Positions 1-9,394 are shown, counted from the first letter of the stretch. The stretch is 64,000 nucleotides of DNA from Porphyromonas catoniae ATCC 51270 (GCF_000565015.1 NZ_JDFF01000011.1:62001-126000), one strand, 5' to 3'. The notes: generated from the letters alone by a model not told the origin. Program-made: numbers and translations.

Positions 1-1356
1 GTCACCAGCATCAATAGCAGCGGCGTTACGAGCACGCTCCTTTTGTTGCTGCATCGCAGAGTCAAAGCCCTGCTCATCGACATTCATTCCATGCTCAGAG
101 AGGATAAGAGCTGTCAGATCAAGTGGGAAACCATAGGTATCGTAGAGCACGAAAGCATCATGACCATCTAGGGTCGTCACACCCTTAGCTCTCGCTTCGT
201 CTATTTGCTTATCTAGGAGGCGAATCCCCGTCTCTAGCGTACGCAGGAAGCTCTCTTCCTCCTCGCGGATGACCTTAGCGATCAGGTCACGCCCAGCCTC
301 AAGCTCGGGATAGGCATCGCCCATCGTCTCAATAAGGACGGGTAGCAGAGCATACATAAAGGCTTCACGGCGCCCAAGGAAGGTATAGCCATAGCGGACC
401 GCACGACGCAGGATACGTCGGATGACATAGCCCGCCTTGGCATTAGAGGGCAGCTGGCCATCCGTAATAGCAAACGCAATAGTACGGATGTGGTCTGCAA
501 TGACACGCATCGCTACATCCGACTTCTCATCTGCACCGTACTCGATGCCCGTGAGGGTCGCAATCGTCTGGATGATTGGCGTGAAGATGTCGGTATCGTA
601 GTTGGAGGTCTTGCCTTGCAGTGCCATACAGAGACGCTCGAAGCCCATCCCTGTATCAATCACACGCTTAGGAAGGGGCTCAAGAGAGCCATCTGCCTTG
701 CGGTTGTACTGCATGAAAACGAGGTTCCAAATCTCAATGACCTGTGGATGCCCCTGATTAACGAGCGAAAGACCGGAGACCTGCTGGCGTTCCTCTTCGC
801 TACGGATGTCAATATGGATTTCAGAGCAAGGGCCACATGGACCTTGGTCACCCATCTCCCAGAAGTTATCATGCTTATTCCCATTGAGGATACGCTCCTG
901 AGGGAGGTGCTTTCCCCAGATGCTAGCAGCCTCATCATCGCGCCCTAGCCCCTCGGCTGGTGCACCCTCAAAGATTGTGACGTAGAGCCTATCCGTAGGC
1001 AGCTTGAGTACCTCGGTCAGATATTCCCAAGCCCAGTCAATGGCCTCCTGCTTGAAGTAGTCGCCAAAGGACCAGTTACCCAGCATCTCAAACATCGTAT
1101 GATGATAGGTGTCATGCCCTACCTCCTCGAGGTCATTATGCTTCCCACTGACGCGAAGACACTTCTGTGAATCTGCGACACGAGGGTATTTGATTTCGGC
1201 GTTACCGAGGATAATGTCCTTGAACTGGTTCATCCCAGCATTCGTAAACATCAGGCTTGGGTCGCCCTTGATGACCATGGGGGCAGAGGGGACGATCTGA
1301 TGTCCCTTACTTCTGAAAAACTCTTTGTAGGATTCGCGAATCTCTTTTGAGGTCAT
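1..1356 (-). CDS. alaS: Alanyl-tRNA synthetase, N-terminal 452 residues (partial)
   Basis: Charges tRNA-Ala with alanine in the cytoplasm. The frame opens at the ATG complementary to 1354-1356 with [14 protein letters not shown], the usual AlaRS start, followed by [10 protein letters not shown] and [10 protein letters not shown] of the class II catalytic core. It stays open to position 1, where the read is still AlaRS-like ([18 protein letters not shown]). The family is about 870 residues long, so roughly half (the editing and C-terminal domains) lies beyond the left edge. A TACTTTTG element that could be a -7 box lies at 1422-1429 on the same strand. The upstream gene corA ends with its own terminator, so alaS is probably transcribed alone. 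Confidence 0.95.
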   Translation of the reverse strand, partial: MTSKEIRESYKEFFRSKGHQIVPSAPMVIKGDPSLMFTNAGMNQFKDIILGNAEIKYPRVADSQKCLRVSGKHNDLEEVGHDTYHHTMFEMLGNWSFGDYFKQEAIDWAWEYLTEVLKLPTDRLYVTIFEGAPAEGLGRDDEAASIWGKHLPQERILNGNKHDNFWEMGDQGPCGPCSEIHIDIRSEEERQQVSGLSLVNQGHPQVIEIWNLVFMQYNRKADGSLEPLPKRVIDTGMGFERLCMALQGKTSNYDTDIFTPIIQTIATLTGIEYGADEKSDVAMRVIADHIRTIAFAITDGQLPSNAKAGYVIRRILRRAVRYGYTFLGRREAFMYALLPVLIETMGDAYPELEAGRDLIAKVIREEEESFLRTLETGIRLLDKQIDEARAKGVTTLDGHDAFVLYDTYGFPLDLTALILSEHGMNVDEQGFDSAMQQQKERARNAAAIDAGD

Positions 1357-1455
1357 TGCTCTACAGTCTCTATATATTTATATCGTATGACTTTGCGTAA
1401 ATATCCCTTCACGGGGAAGTACAAAAGTACACTATTTCAAGTTAATATATGCATA

Positions 1456-1495
1456 AAAAGATGCGTATGACTTCTGGACGTCATACGCATCTTTT
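1456..1495 (-). terminator. Terminator after corA
   Basis: A perfect 16-bp stem (1456-1471 with 1480-1495) and an 8-nt loop. On the minus strand it is followed by TTTTT. It sits between the end of corA and the start of alaS. Confidence 0.85.
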
Positions 1496-1553
1496 ATGAG
1501 GAGGAGGTCACACTCCCGACAAGGGGAGGCAAAGAGGGAGAAAACGCTCTGCT

Positions 1554-2477
1554 CTAGAACCACTTAATCCTACGGAATAAGTAGAAGGCTAGCGATGAGA
1601 TAGCCGCTGACACGAGGAAGATGATAAGAAAAGCCCAATACCATTCCCCGAGGTACACGTTCACATTCATCCCAAAGAAGCTCGAGATCATCGTCGGGAT
1701 CGTCAGCACGATCGAGATACTCGTCATGCGCTTCATGATCGTATTGACGTTGTTGGAGATGATGTTAGCCGAAGCATCCATCATACTCGTCACAATGTCG
1801 GTGTAGATATTGATCGTATTGTAGGCCTGCCTAAGCTCTATACTCACGTCCTCGAATAAATCAGGGTCAACACTACTGGCACGAGACGTCGTACGAAGTC
1901 GCCCCAGCATCGCTTCGTTCCCTCGTATTGATGTGCTGAAGTACACGAGCGATCGCTGCAAGCGCATGATACGCAGTAGGTCTTCATTACGAATACTCTG
2001 CTCCAGCTCTTTCTCTGCTCTATTGATCTCCAGATACATCAGCTTCAGGTACTTCAGGAACCATACGGCTGAGGAATAAATCATACGAGTGATAAACTCT
2101 CGCTGACCCGCGATCTGGATGTTCTTACGGCGAATGTGATTGATGAAGTCAGGGAGCATCTGTGTCCGTCGGTAGCATACGGAGACCGTTGCTTCGTGCC
2201 CCGTGATGATGCCGATTGGCACAGTCTGATAGGGCATTCCCTGCCCTCCTCCATCCATCGGGATACGTAGGATGGTAAGCAACCATTCATCCTCACGCTC
2301 AGCACGAGGACGTTCATCAATATCGGCGATGTCGGAGAGGAATTCTCGAGGAATGCCCAGGTCTCTAGTGAGGAAGAGGAAATCATCCTCATCGGGGCAT
2401 TCTACATTGACCCAGCAGGAGTGGGTATAGTCTGCTAGTTCGGGGAGCCCAGGCTCTAGGCTAAGGAAACTCTTCAT
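1554..2477 (-). CDS. corA: CorA-family magnesium/cobalt transporter
   Basis: Predicted inner-membrane Mg2+ channel of the CorA family, 307 residues, close to the usual 310-320. The large N-terminal part is soluble and rich in acidic and helical segments, as in the CorA funnel. Two membrane helices lie at the C-terminus, with the selectivity motif GMN at about residues 269-271 just after the first helix, then a short loop (VYLGEWYW) and a basic tail (FRRIKWF). The start MKSFLSLEPG is the first ATG in the frame. Single gene with its own downstream hairpin. I saw no M-box riboswitch in the leader. Co2+ or Zn2+ specificity cannot be read from the sequence. Confidence 0.92.
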   Translation of the reverse strand: MKSFLSLEPGLPELADYTHSCWVNVECPDEDDFLFLTRDLGIPREFLSDIADIDERPRAEREDEWLLTILRIPMDGGGQGMPYQTVPIGIITGHEATVSVCYRRTQMLPDFINHIRRKNIQIAGQREFITRMIYSSAVWFLKYLKLMYLEINRAEKELEQSIRNEDLLRIMRLQRSLVYFSTSIRGNEAMLGRLRTTSRASSVDPDLFEDVSIELRQAYNTINIYTDIVTSMMDASANIISNNVNTIMKRMTSISIVLTIPTMISSFFGMNVNVYLGEWYWAFLIIFLVSAAISSLAFYLFRRIKWF

Positions 2478-2862
2478 ATCTATCTTGTCTCCTAGCTGCC
2501 ACCATGGGTAGCTATCTATGGAGATCTTTATCTACTTTGAGGGGAGAAAAACGAGACATTTCAGGGAGGAGAGGCATCTGAACCTCACACCCAAGTCATC
2601 GTCCTAAGCTCCGAGGGAAGGAGATAAAGATCGGACGACGACCATCATGCACCGAGCATGCGCTCATCCGGAGGGAGGGAGTCGTCCATAGCTACTTTAA
2701 CTCTATTTATTCAAACTATTTTAACCTATTCTTTTAACCTATTCTAGAGGAGCAAACAATCTATCAGTTGCCCTTTCTATGCCAGCAAAGATAAGAAAAA
2801 GCCCTTAGTTTCTATCCGTGGCATCAGAGAAAGCCTCATTTACCTATTTCTTGCAAACATAC

Positions 2863-2925
2863 CTAATGGCATACGAGGGAGGATACGACAAAAGGGAAAA
2901 TCCCTTGTATTCATTTCGCCATTAG
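2863..2925. repeat. Inverted repeat with nested hairpin
   Basis: CTAATGGC (2863-2870) is the exact reverse complement of GCCATTAG (2918-2925). Between them is a second hairpin, AAGGGA-aaa-TCCCTT. It could be a small structured RNA, a protein-binding dyad, or the remnant of a small inverted-repeat element. No T-tract follows, so it is not a convincing terminator. Confidence 0.5.
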
Positions 2926-3016
2926 CTCTACACCGATTGGAAAAATCACCCCACGAAACACCATCATAACCAACTATAAAACAGCACGATACAAAATAAT
3001 AAAAATTGGACTTCAC

Positions 3017-3123
3017 GAGTTACCATAACTCTTCGCAACGACTTACTATAACTCGCTGAAACGAGTTACCACAACTCTCCGCAGCGAGTTACCATAAGTC
3101 GTCATAGCGACTTATGGTAACTC
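3017..3123. repeat. Palindromic 23-nt tandem array, family A, copy 1
   Basis: Five 15-nt units start at 3017, 3040, 3063, 3086 and 3109, exactly 23 nt apart, separated by variable 8-nt spacers. The unit is GAGTTA-CCA-TAACTC or a one- to three-base variant. The last unit has the inverted centre TGG and is the exact reverse complement of unit 4, so 3085-3100 can pair with 3108-3123. Imperfect inverted repeats at 2970-2982 and 3158-3170 (10 of 13 matches) bracket the array. Confidence 0.9.
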
Positions 3124-3336
3124 ATTAACCACCCTTACAAATAGCTGTATACAGGGCGTTTTGTGGATGGCTCCCGTCAGACTCCCCTCGAGACCATTTA
3201 ACGACGAAAAGAAATCGAACAACTAGGCGGTGTTCGGACATCTAAGCGAAGAATGAACCCGACCTCACAGCCAAGGACAAGGGCTAAGGAGCGTAGTGGC
3301 AAGGAGAGATACAGCACTGCATTGAGTCGGTTTCGC

Positions 3337-3344
3337 TATCTTTG
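3337..3344 (+). promoter_or_regulatory. -7 promoter element of the DUF4837-pdxA unit
   Basis: TATCTTTG fits the Bacteroidota -7 consensus TAnnTTTG and lies 56 nt before the ATG at 3400. No well-spaced TTG is seen upstream. Its position argues that translation starts at 3400 and not at the earlier in-frame codon at 3253. Confidence 0.55.
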
Positions 3345-3399
3345 TTCAAAGCAACTAGTTAGTCATGGTATTCAAACTCCATTAATTATCCTTCCCAAT

Positions 3400-4464
3400 A
3401 TGAACCAGCACATGCGGGCTTTTGCAATGACCCTCTGCCTTGCAGTAGCCACTCTCTCTAGCTGTAAATCTAAGTCTGGTGGATCCGTACTCCAGCAGAA
3501 CGCTACAGGTAAGCCTGGCGAACTTATGCTCGTCATGGACAAAGAATACTTCGAGGCTCCAATGGGTCTCGCTCTCTATGACCTCCTCGAGGATGATGCT
3601 CCTGCTCTACCACAGAGCGAACCTTCACTGCGTATCTCACGTGTACCGACCCAATCCTTCTCGGGCTTCATGCAGCTCGTACGCAACGTGCTCATCATAG
3701 ATGTAGACAAGGATCGCTACACAAAGACCTCCCTGAAATACAGCTACGATGACTGGGCAAAGGGGCAAATCGTCCTACGGATTACCTCGCCTTCACCTGA
3801 CTCTGTCATCAGCTACACACAACGGGATGGAGAGGCGATCATGAACCTCTTCGTACGCCATGAGCTATACCTCTTCGCAGACCTACTGGCAAAGCAATAC
3901 AGCCAAGTGGCGCAAAGGAAGGTGGATAGCCTCTTTGCTCATCGAGTAAACGTGCCTGAGGATATACGTGCGAGCAAGGTAGGGAAGGATTTTTTGTGGA
4001 TGTCCAACTCCTCGATGCGCTCCCGACATGACATACTCGTCTACACCTATCCCTATACCTCAGACAAGGACATCAGCCTTGATGCTATTGTCTCTAAGAG
4101 AGACTCCGTCCTAAAGGCAAATATCTCAGGTGAATTTGAAGGCTCATACCCCTGCACAGAGCAAAACTATGGGCTGCTCTACCGCAAGGTACAACTCGGG
4201 CAGGAGCGTCCTCGTGCCGAGGTACGCGGACTATGGAAGATGGTCGGAGGAGCTATGATGGGCGGGCCATTCGTCTGCCAGGCAATAGTGGACGAAGTGG
4301 CAAAGAAGGTGTACGTATTCGAGGGCTTCGTCTATCGCCCTAACGAAGACAAGCTACACCTCATCCGTATGATGGAGGCTGCTCTCTACACCTTCCGTCC
4401 CTCAGCGACTAAGGATTTTGACCCACAGGTCATCCTCTCTACTAAGTACACCAAGGGCTTCTAA
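3400..4464 (+). CDS. DUF4837-family lipoprotein
   Basis: A predicted envelope lipoprotein of 354 residues. The chosen start gives MNQHMRAFAMTLCLAV followed by the lipobox LSSC, while the longer frame would bury this signal behind 49 polar residues and read through a promoter element. The body matches my memory of DUF4837, a Bacteroidota family of unknown function, with many aromatic residues and the ending STKYTKGF. It ends 9 nt before pdxA, so the two are probably co-transcribed, but I see no functional link to vitamin B6. The family call is from recall, not from a search. Confidence 0.7.
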   Translation: MNQHMRAFAMTLCLAVATLSSCKSKSGGSVLQQNATGKPGELMLVMDKEYFEAPMGLALYDLLEDDAPALPQSEPSLRISRVPTQSFSGFMQLVRNVLIIDVDKDRYTKTSLKYSYDDWAKGQIVLRITSPSPDSVISYTQRDGEAIMNLFVRHELYLFADLLAKQYSQVAQRKVDSLFAHRVNVPEDIRASKVGKDFLWMSNSSMRSRHDILVYTYPYTSDKDISLDAIVSKRDSVLKANISGEFEGSYPCTEQNYGLLYRKVQLGQERPRAEVRGLWKMVGGAMMGGPFVCQAIVDEVAKKVYVFEGFVYRPNEDKLHLIRMMEAALYTFRPSATKDFDPQVILSTKYTKGF

Positions 4465-4473
4465 GCAATTCCC

Positions 4474-5574
4474 ATGGAAGGAAAACGGATAAAAGTAGCC
4501 ATCACACACGGCGACATCAATGGGATCGGCTATGAGGTCATACTCAAGATCTTCGAGGATGACCGCCTATGCGAGCTATGCACACCTATACTCTATGGCT
4601 CAACACGTGTAGCCTCTTTCTGGCGTACACAGCTCACTCTTGAGCAGGTCTCTTGGCACAAGATTTCTTCGCCTGAGGAAGCCCGAGAGGGCGTACTGAA
4701 TATACTAGACTGTACCAGTGGGCATGAGACGGTGAAGATAGGGGAAGAGACCGCAGAAGCAGGACAAAGTGCATTCATAGCCCTAGAGCGTGCAGTGGCT
4801 GATATACGTTCGGGGCTATGCGACGTGCTGGTCACAGCTCCAATCAACAAGGCAGTGATGCCTCAGGACGTATTCCCATTCAAGGGGCATACCGAGTACC
4901 TACAAGCTGTAGGAGCTAAGAATGCAGGTGAGTCACTCATGGTACTCGCCTCAGGAGACTGCCGTATAGCACTTGCCACAACACATATCCCCGTCAAGCA
5001 GGTATCTTCTGCCCTAAGCAAGGAGCTAATCCTAACCAAGCTTCGACTACTAGAGGCCGGATTGCAGCAAGACTTTGGGATTACGAAGCCTCGCATCGCT
5101 GTACTAGCTCTCAACCCACATGCTGGGGACAAAGGCCTAATGGGCCAAGAAGAGATGATGGTTATCCGCCCAGCCATTGACGAAGCCTTTGCCTCAGGGA
5201 TCATCACCTTTGGCCCTTATCCAGGAGATGGCTTCTGGGGAAGCGGGCGTGTAGATTCATTTGATGGTATACTGGCGATGTACCACGACCAAGGCTTGGC
5301 ACCATTCAAGGCTCTCTACATGAGCCAAGGGGTAAATGTCACGCTCGGACTACAGTTCGTGCGTACATCGCCTGACCACGGCACGGGCTACGACATCGCG
5401 GGCAAGGGCATAGCTGACCCTACATCCATGCGAGAAGCCATTTACTACGCTCTAGATATCTACAGAGCACGCAGACGCTATGATGAAGCGACACGTAACC
5501 CACTACGTCGCCACTACCATAACCGCAGTAGAGACGATGAGAAAATCGACACTACGAGCAGCGAGGAATACTAA
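4474..5574 (+). CDS. pdxA: 4-hydroxythreonine-4-phosphate dehydrogenase
   Basis: Oxidises 4-phosphooxy-threonine with NAD in the DXP-dependent pyridoxal phosphate pathway, using a bound divalent metal. At 366 residues it is slightly longer than the usual 330. Motifs in order are THGDINGIGYEV at the N-terminus, TAPINK, FKGHTEYL, LNPHAGD, and the metal/substrate region YHDQGLAPFK, then RTSPDHGTGYDIAG near the C-terminus. The three family metal-binding histidines are present in GHTEYL, YHDQG and SPDHGTG. The C-terminal 35 residues (NRSRDDEKIDTTSSEEY) are an acidic, polar extension beyond the family core. Confidence 0.95.
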   Translation: MEGKRIKVAITHGDINGIGYEVILKIFEDDRLCELCTPILYGSTRVASFWRTQLTLEQVSWHKISSPEEAREGVLNILDCTSGHETVKIGEETAEAGQSAFIALERAVADIRSGLCDVLVTAPINKAVMPQDVFPFKGHTEYLQAVGAKNAGESLMVLASGDCRIALATTHIPVKQVSSALSKELILTKLRLLEAGLQQDFGITKPRIAVLALNPHAGDKGLMGQEEMMVIRPAIDEAFASGIITFGPYPGDGFWGSGRVDSFDGILAMYHDQGLAPFKALYMSQGVNVTLGLQFVRTSPDHGTGYDIAGKGIADPTSMREAIYYALDIYRARRRYDEATRNPLRRHYHNRSRDDEKIDTTSSEEY

Positions 5575-5614
5575 CGAAGTGAGACGAAGACAGAAGGTGA
5601 TTTAGCTCCAAGAG

Positions 5615-8600
5615 ATGGCACTAAACGTCTACACAGCCTCTGCTGGATCGGGCAAGACCCACACATTGACACGTGAGTATCTACGACTTGCACTAGCCAG
5701 CGATAACGAAAAAGCCTTCCAAGGCATACAAGCGGTGACCTTCACCAACAAGGCTACTGCCGAGATGAAGGAGCGTATCATCGAGGAGCTTCATCGCCTC
5801 TCGGTAGAGCCTAAAGCTTCTCCTTTCTTCAAAGAACTAACAAGTGCTCTTTCTGTCACAGAGACAAAGCTAAAAGAGCGTGCCACAAAAACACTGCGAG
5901 CCCTACTGCTCAATTACACAGACTTTCGAGTACGAACGATTGACTCCTTCTTCCAAGAGATCATCCGCTCCTTCGCTCATGAGCTAGGATACTCTGGGAA
6001 TATGCGCCTTGAGCTAGACGCCAAGTCAATCATCCACGAGGCTGTAGTTGAGGTCCTCGCAGACCAAGACACAAGTAAGGCAAGCAACAGCAGTGTACAG
6101 AGTTGGATTACATCACTTGCCGAAGAATCAATGGAGTCAGGGCGAGGCTACCGCATCGAGCAGTCGATGAGCAACTTTGCCCTACAGCTGGAGGTAGAGG
6201 CTGTGAAGCTCTTACGTCAAAACCACTCGTTCCCGAAGAAAGAAGACATCAAGGAGCTCCAGGAGGAACTCAAAACCATCATCGATGAGCTACGGAAGAA
6301 AACGCTTGAGCTCTGCCATGAGATTAAAGCCATCTTCGACGAACTTAAACTTCCTCAAAGCGAGTATAAACGGGGAAATAACCCCATATCAGGCATTATC
6401 GAATGTATTAAGGCTGGAGGTGATATACTTGAGAATCCATCAAAAGGATTCTACTGTGATCAATCTGCACTTCCTAAGCTAGCAACAAGTGAAGACCCTA
6501 TATCCGTCCTCTTCAGCAAAGAGAAGCGAAAGGAGCATGAAGCAATAGTAGCTCCGAAACTCCCTGACATCATTTCTTTAATCGAAAAATTCAGAGAGCT
6601 ATGCCACAGCGATGAAGGGAAGAAGTACATGACAGCTGTCACAATCTATAATTACCTTGGCCTGTATGGGCTACTCATCGATATTGACACCAAGCTCCAG
6701 GAGCTCAAGCAAACAGAGGGGACAATGCTCCTAGCAGATGCTCCTTCACTCATAGCATCTCTCCTGAAGGATGTACAGACCGATGCCCCCTTCCTCTACG
6801 AGAAGATTGGGACAAGGATCCATCACCACATGATCGATGAGTTTCAGGACACCAGCACCATGCAGTATGGGAACTTCCGACCACTCCTACAGAATGCCAT
6901 GGCTGAGGGATCGGACTGCCTCATCGTTGGTGATTCTAAGCAGAGTATCTATCGCTTCCGTAGCTCCGATAGTTCACTCCTCACTACTACACTTGCTAGA
7001 GACTTCCCTAAGGAAATCAAACATCAAAGCTTAAAAGAAAACTGGCGAAGCACCCCAGAAATCATTGAATTTAATAACAAGCTCTATCCTCTTCTTTTAG
7101 AGCAGATCAAGAGCATATTCAAGGATCAGATTAAGGCTAGTTACTCCAACGAAGCAGATCCCAATCGAGAGGCTCTTGAACAATCCCTACAAACACTCCT
7201 CTCCACCTATACCGATATAGAGCAAACAGTCCCCAAGCAGAAGGCCGAAGCCAAGGGCTTAGTTGCCCTCTACACCTACACGGGGAAAAAGACAAACAAG
7301 AAGGGGGATGAAGAAGGACAAGAAGAGGCAAGAAGCGAAGACGATGCCCTAAGCCAACTGCCACACACCATCATTGATTTACAGCGAAGGGGCTACCGAC
7401 CCAATGAGATTGCCATCCTCGTAAGGGAACGAAAGAATGCAGCAGCTGTCGCCGAAGCCCTACAGAGCTTCCCTCGCGAAGAGCTGGGTGAGTACTCACT
7501 GGACTTCATTTCGCAAGATGCCCTCTCTGTATCAAACTCCCCATATGTTCGCTTCATCATCGCTGCTCTAGCCTATATAGGGAAGGGTGAAAGTGACCTG
7601 CAGCTAGCAATCCTTGAGGAGGCATATGGGCAGCTCTTGATGTCCGGAGGCAAACAGGCTACCCCTACTCCCCTACCCGAGAATATACTCCTCGAGTTAC
7701 AGACCATTGGACGAAGAGGTCTATATGAGGCAGCAGAAGCCATCATTCATCTCTTCCATCCTGTGTTACCTGAGGGTGAAGATGCCTATATCGTCTGCCT
7801 CCTTGACATGCTTTACTCTTGGGAGGCAGAGCAAACAGCTGACATCTCAACTTTCCTAGATTACTGGGATGAGAAAGGGGCATCACAGACCATCGTCACC
7901 CCAACAAATGAGCGAGCCCTCACCCTGATGACAATACATAAGTCTAAGGGGCTAGGCTTCCCCGTCGTCCTATTACCAGACCTCAATTGGAAACTAGATG
8001 AGAATGCAGGGAAAGATAAGATCCTCTGGTGCTCAATTGAGGGCAAAGACCTACCAACTCGCTATGCCAAAAGTATCCCAAGTGTACCCATCCGCTATAG
8101 CGCCTACCTACAACACACATACTTCGCTGGTGAATATTATGAGGAGCAAATGCACAGCACGTTTGATGCACTGAACCTACTATACGTTGCGACCACACGT
8201 GCTAAAGAGGAGCTACATATCTGGGTAAAGAAAGAATCAGACACCTCATCAAACAAGAATAGTTCATCCACATCACTAGGTACGATCAATAGGCTCTTTG
8301 CGCGTAAGCTCGACGATACTCCACTGCGAGAGCTATTGATAGATGGAATCGCTAACCTCCAAGAGGATACTCCTACCACCTCTGCATTTCCACAAAGGAC
8401 GACCGCCACAAAGGCAACTCCAGGCGAGGACACACTTCGGATTAGCTCCATCACGTCTTACCCCATCATCCGTCGTATATCGGTGCTGCGCAAAGGTCTG
8501 GAGTACTTCACCGAAGAGAAGCAACGAGCATATGGACACACCATGCATCTCATCCTCTCTGAGATTAAGACGGGGGATGATATCGATACTGCACTAGAGC

Positions 8601-8980
8601 ATGCCGTGTCTGAGGGGAATATCTTACCCGAAGAAGTAGCACAGCTTTCCAAAATACTGCAGGAGATCATCTCCACACCAGAGTGCAAGCACTGGTTCGA
8701 TGGTACAGGACAGGTGCGCAACGAAACTCCTATCCTAGGTGGAGGACTAAAGGGAAGTAAACGTCCTGACCGTATTGTCTTCTACGACGATGCTCATGTC
8801 GAGATCATTGATTATAAGTTTGGCCACTATGACAAACACTATACGTCGCAAGTACGGGAATACATGCAGCTCGTTCAGCGTATGGGCTACAATGACGTGC
8901 GAGGCTTCCTCTGCTACATCGATCAGAAGAAAGTCAAGGTAGTCCCCGTCTCACTCCCTAATTCCTCCGCAAAGTCCTAA
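5615..8980 (+). CDS. UvrD/AddA-like helicase with C-terminal PD-(D/E)xK nuclease
   Basis: A superfamily 1A DNA helicase-nuclease of 1121 residues, expected to process DNA double-strand ends as RecB or AddA does. The order is Walker A (ASAGSGKTHT, residues 8-17), motif Ia (VTFTNKATAEM), Walker B (DEFQDTS, about 407), motif III (VGDSKQSIYRFR, about 438), motif IV (LKENWRST), motif V (TIHKSKGLGFP, about 772) and motif VI (YVATTRAKEELH, about 856). A RecB-type nuclease ends the protein, with RPDRIVF and IIDYKFG at about 1050-1070. No addB or recC-like partner is adjacent. It starts 40 nt after pdxA and may be in the same transcript. AddA-like is the closest description, but the subfamily is not certain. 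Confidence 0.88.
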   Translation: MALNVYTASAGSGKTHTLTREYLRLALASDNEKAFQGIQAVTFTNKATAEMKERIIEELHRLSVEPKASPFFKELTSALSVTETKLKERATKTLRALLLNYTDFRVRTIDSFFQEIIRSFAHELGYSGNMRLELDAKSIIHEAVVEVLADQDTSKASNSSVQSWITSLAEESMESGRGYRIEQSMSNFALQLEVEAVKLLRQNHSFPKKEDIKELQEELKTIIDELRKKTLELCHEIKAIFDELKLPQSEYKRGNNPISGIIECIKAGGDILENPSKGFYCDQSALPKLATSEDPISVLFSKEKRKEHEAIVAPKLPDIISLIEKFRELCHSDEGKKYMTAVTIYNYLGLYGLLIDIDTKLQELKQTEGTMLLADAPSLIASLLKDVQTDAPFLYEKIGTRIHHHMIDEFQDTSTMQYGNFRPLLQNAMAEGSDCLIVGDSKQSIYRFRSSDSSLLTTTLARDFPKEIKHQSLKENWRSTPEIIEFNNKLYPLLLEQIKSIFKDQIKASYSNEADPNREALEQSLQTLLSTYTDIEQTVPKQKAEAKGLVALYTYTGKKTNKKGDEEGQEEARSEDDALSQLPHTIIDLQRRGYRPNEIAILVRERKNAAAVAEALQSFPREELGEYSLDFISQDALSVSNSPYVRFIIAALAYIGKGESDLQLAILEEAYGQLLMSGGKQATPTPLPENILLELQTIGRRGLYEAAEAIIHLFHPVLPEGEDAYIVCLLDMLYSWEAEQTADISTFLDYWDEKGASQTIVTPTNERALTLMTIHKSKGLGFPVVLLPDLNWKLDENAGKDKILWCSIEGKDLPTRYAKSIPSVPIRYSAYLQHTYFAGEYYEEQMHSTFDALNLLYVATTRAKEELHIWVKKESDTSSNKNSSSTSLGTINRLFARKLDDTPLRELLIDGIANLQEDTPTTSAFPQRTTATKATPGEDTLRISSITSYPIIRRISVLRKGLEYFTEEKQRAYGHTMHLILSEIKTGDDIDTALEHAVSEGNILPEEVAQLSKILQEIISTPECKHWFDGTGQVRNETPILGGGLKGSKRPDRIVFYDDAHVEIIDYKFGHYDKHYTSQVREYMQLVQRMGYNDVRGFLCYIDQKKVKVVPVSLPNSSAKS

Positions 8981-9081
8981 CCAAAGGGGACAATCAGACA
9001 TACCCTGAGATAGGACAAATCGTCCGCTGTTTAGAGTCTGCCTTAGCTCTCAGGCATAAGGAAGCGATTATCTAGAAGCAC

Positions 9082-9108
9082 AAAAGGCTCTCTATCTGAG
9101 AGCCTTTT
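9082..9108. terminator. Bidirectional terminator between helicase and tRNA-Leu
   Basis: A perfect 11-bp hairpin, AAAAGGCTCTC-tatct-GAGAGCCTTTT, with T-tracts on both strands. It is placed between two convergent genes. Confidence 0.85.
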
Positions 9109-9144
9109 ACTATTCGCTGTAAGGACATTTGTCTTTTTCTTACG

Positions 9145-9228
9145 TACCTAGAGTGGGACTCGAACCCACACAGCCAAATTGGCCAAGGGATTTTAAGTCC
9201 CTCGTGTCTACCATTCCACCATCTAGGC
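9145..9228 (-). tRNA. tRNA-Leu (anticodon TAA)
   Basis: An 84-nt class II tRNA on the minus strand. It has the acceptor GCCTAGA/TCTAGGT, a D-loop with GGAATGGTAGAC, the anticodon stem-loop AGGGA-CTTAAAA-TCCCT giving TAA, a long variable arm as expected for leucine, and the T-loop GGTTCGAGTCC. CCA is not encoded. It decodes UUA. Confidence 0.95.
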
Positions 9229-9259
9229 GAACCAAGACTTGCGTCATTTAAAGGTGGTG

Positions 9260-9290
9260 CAAAGGTACTCCATTTCCCGATTATTCGCAA
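9260..9290 (-). promoter_or_regulatory. Promoter of tRNA-Leu
   Basis: On the minus strand TTG (9290-9288) is followed after 20 nt by TACCTTTG (9267-9260). This fits the Bacteroidota sigma-ABfr promoter and lies about 30 nt before the mature tRNA. Confidence 0.75.
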
Positions 9291-9394
9291 CCACGAGTAA
9301 CGAACATCAGCGTCCAACCTACGCCATACGAATGCAGATAACAATGGGCTAATCTACCCTGCTGAGTCTGGAGGCTAATCTCAGCAAGGCTTTG

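Larger units (their letters stand above)
2478..3399. other. 922-bp divergent intergenic region with a repeat element
   Basis: Lies between corA (left, minus) and the DUF4837 gene (right, plus). It holds a 13-bp perfect tandem duplication (ttttaacctattc, 2719-2731 and 2732-2744), a structured inverted repeat (2863-2925), a five-unit 23-nt array (3017-3123) and a -7 promoter element (3337-3344). The frame that opens at 3253 overlaps this promoter and is not believed to be translated. Confidence 0.7.

Noticed and set aside
2478-2720. M-box magnesium riboswitch upstream of corA
   Set aside because: The leader sequence does not resemble the M-box conserved segments.
3017-3123. CRISPR-like array (15-nt repeats with 8-nt variable spacers)
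   Set aside because: Repeats and spacers are far too short, the units are palindromic with inversions, there are no cas genes, and the same design recurs with other sequences.
3253-3399. N-terminal extension of the DUF4837 lipoprotein
   Set aside because: It would bury the lipoprotein signal and read through a -7 promoter element.
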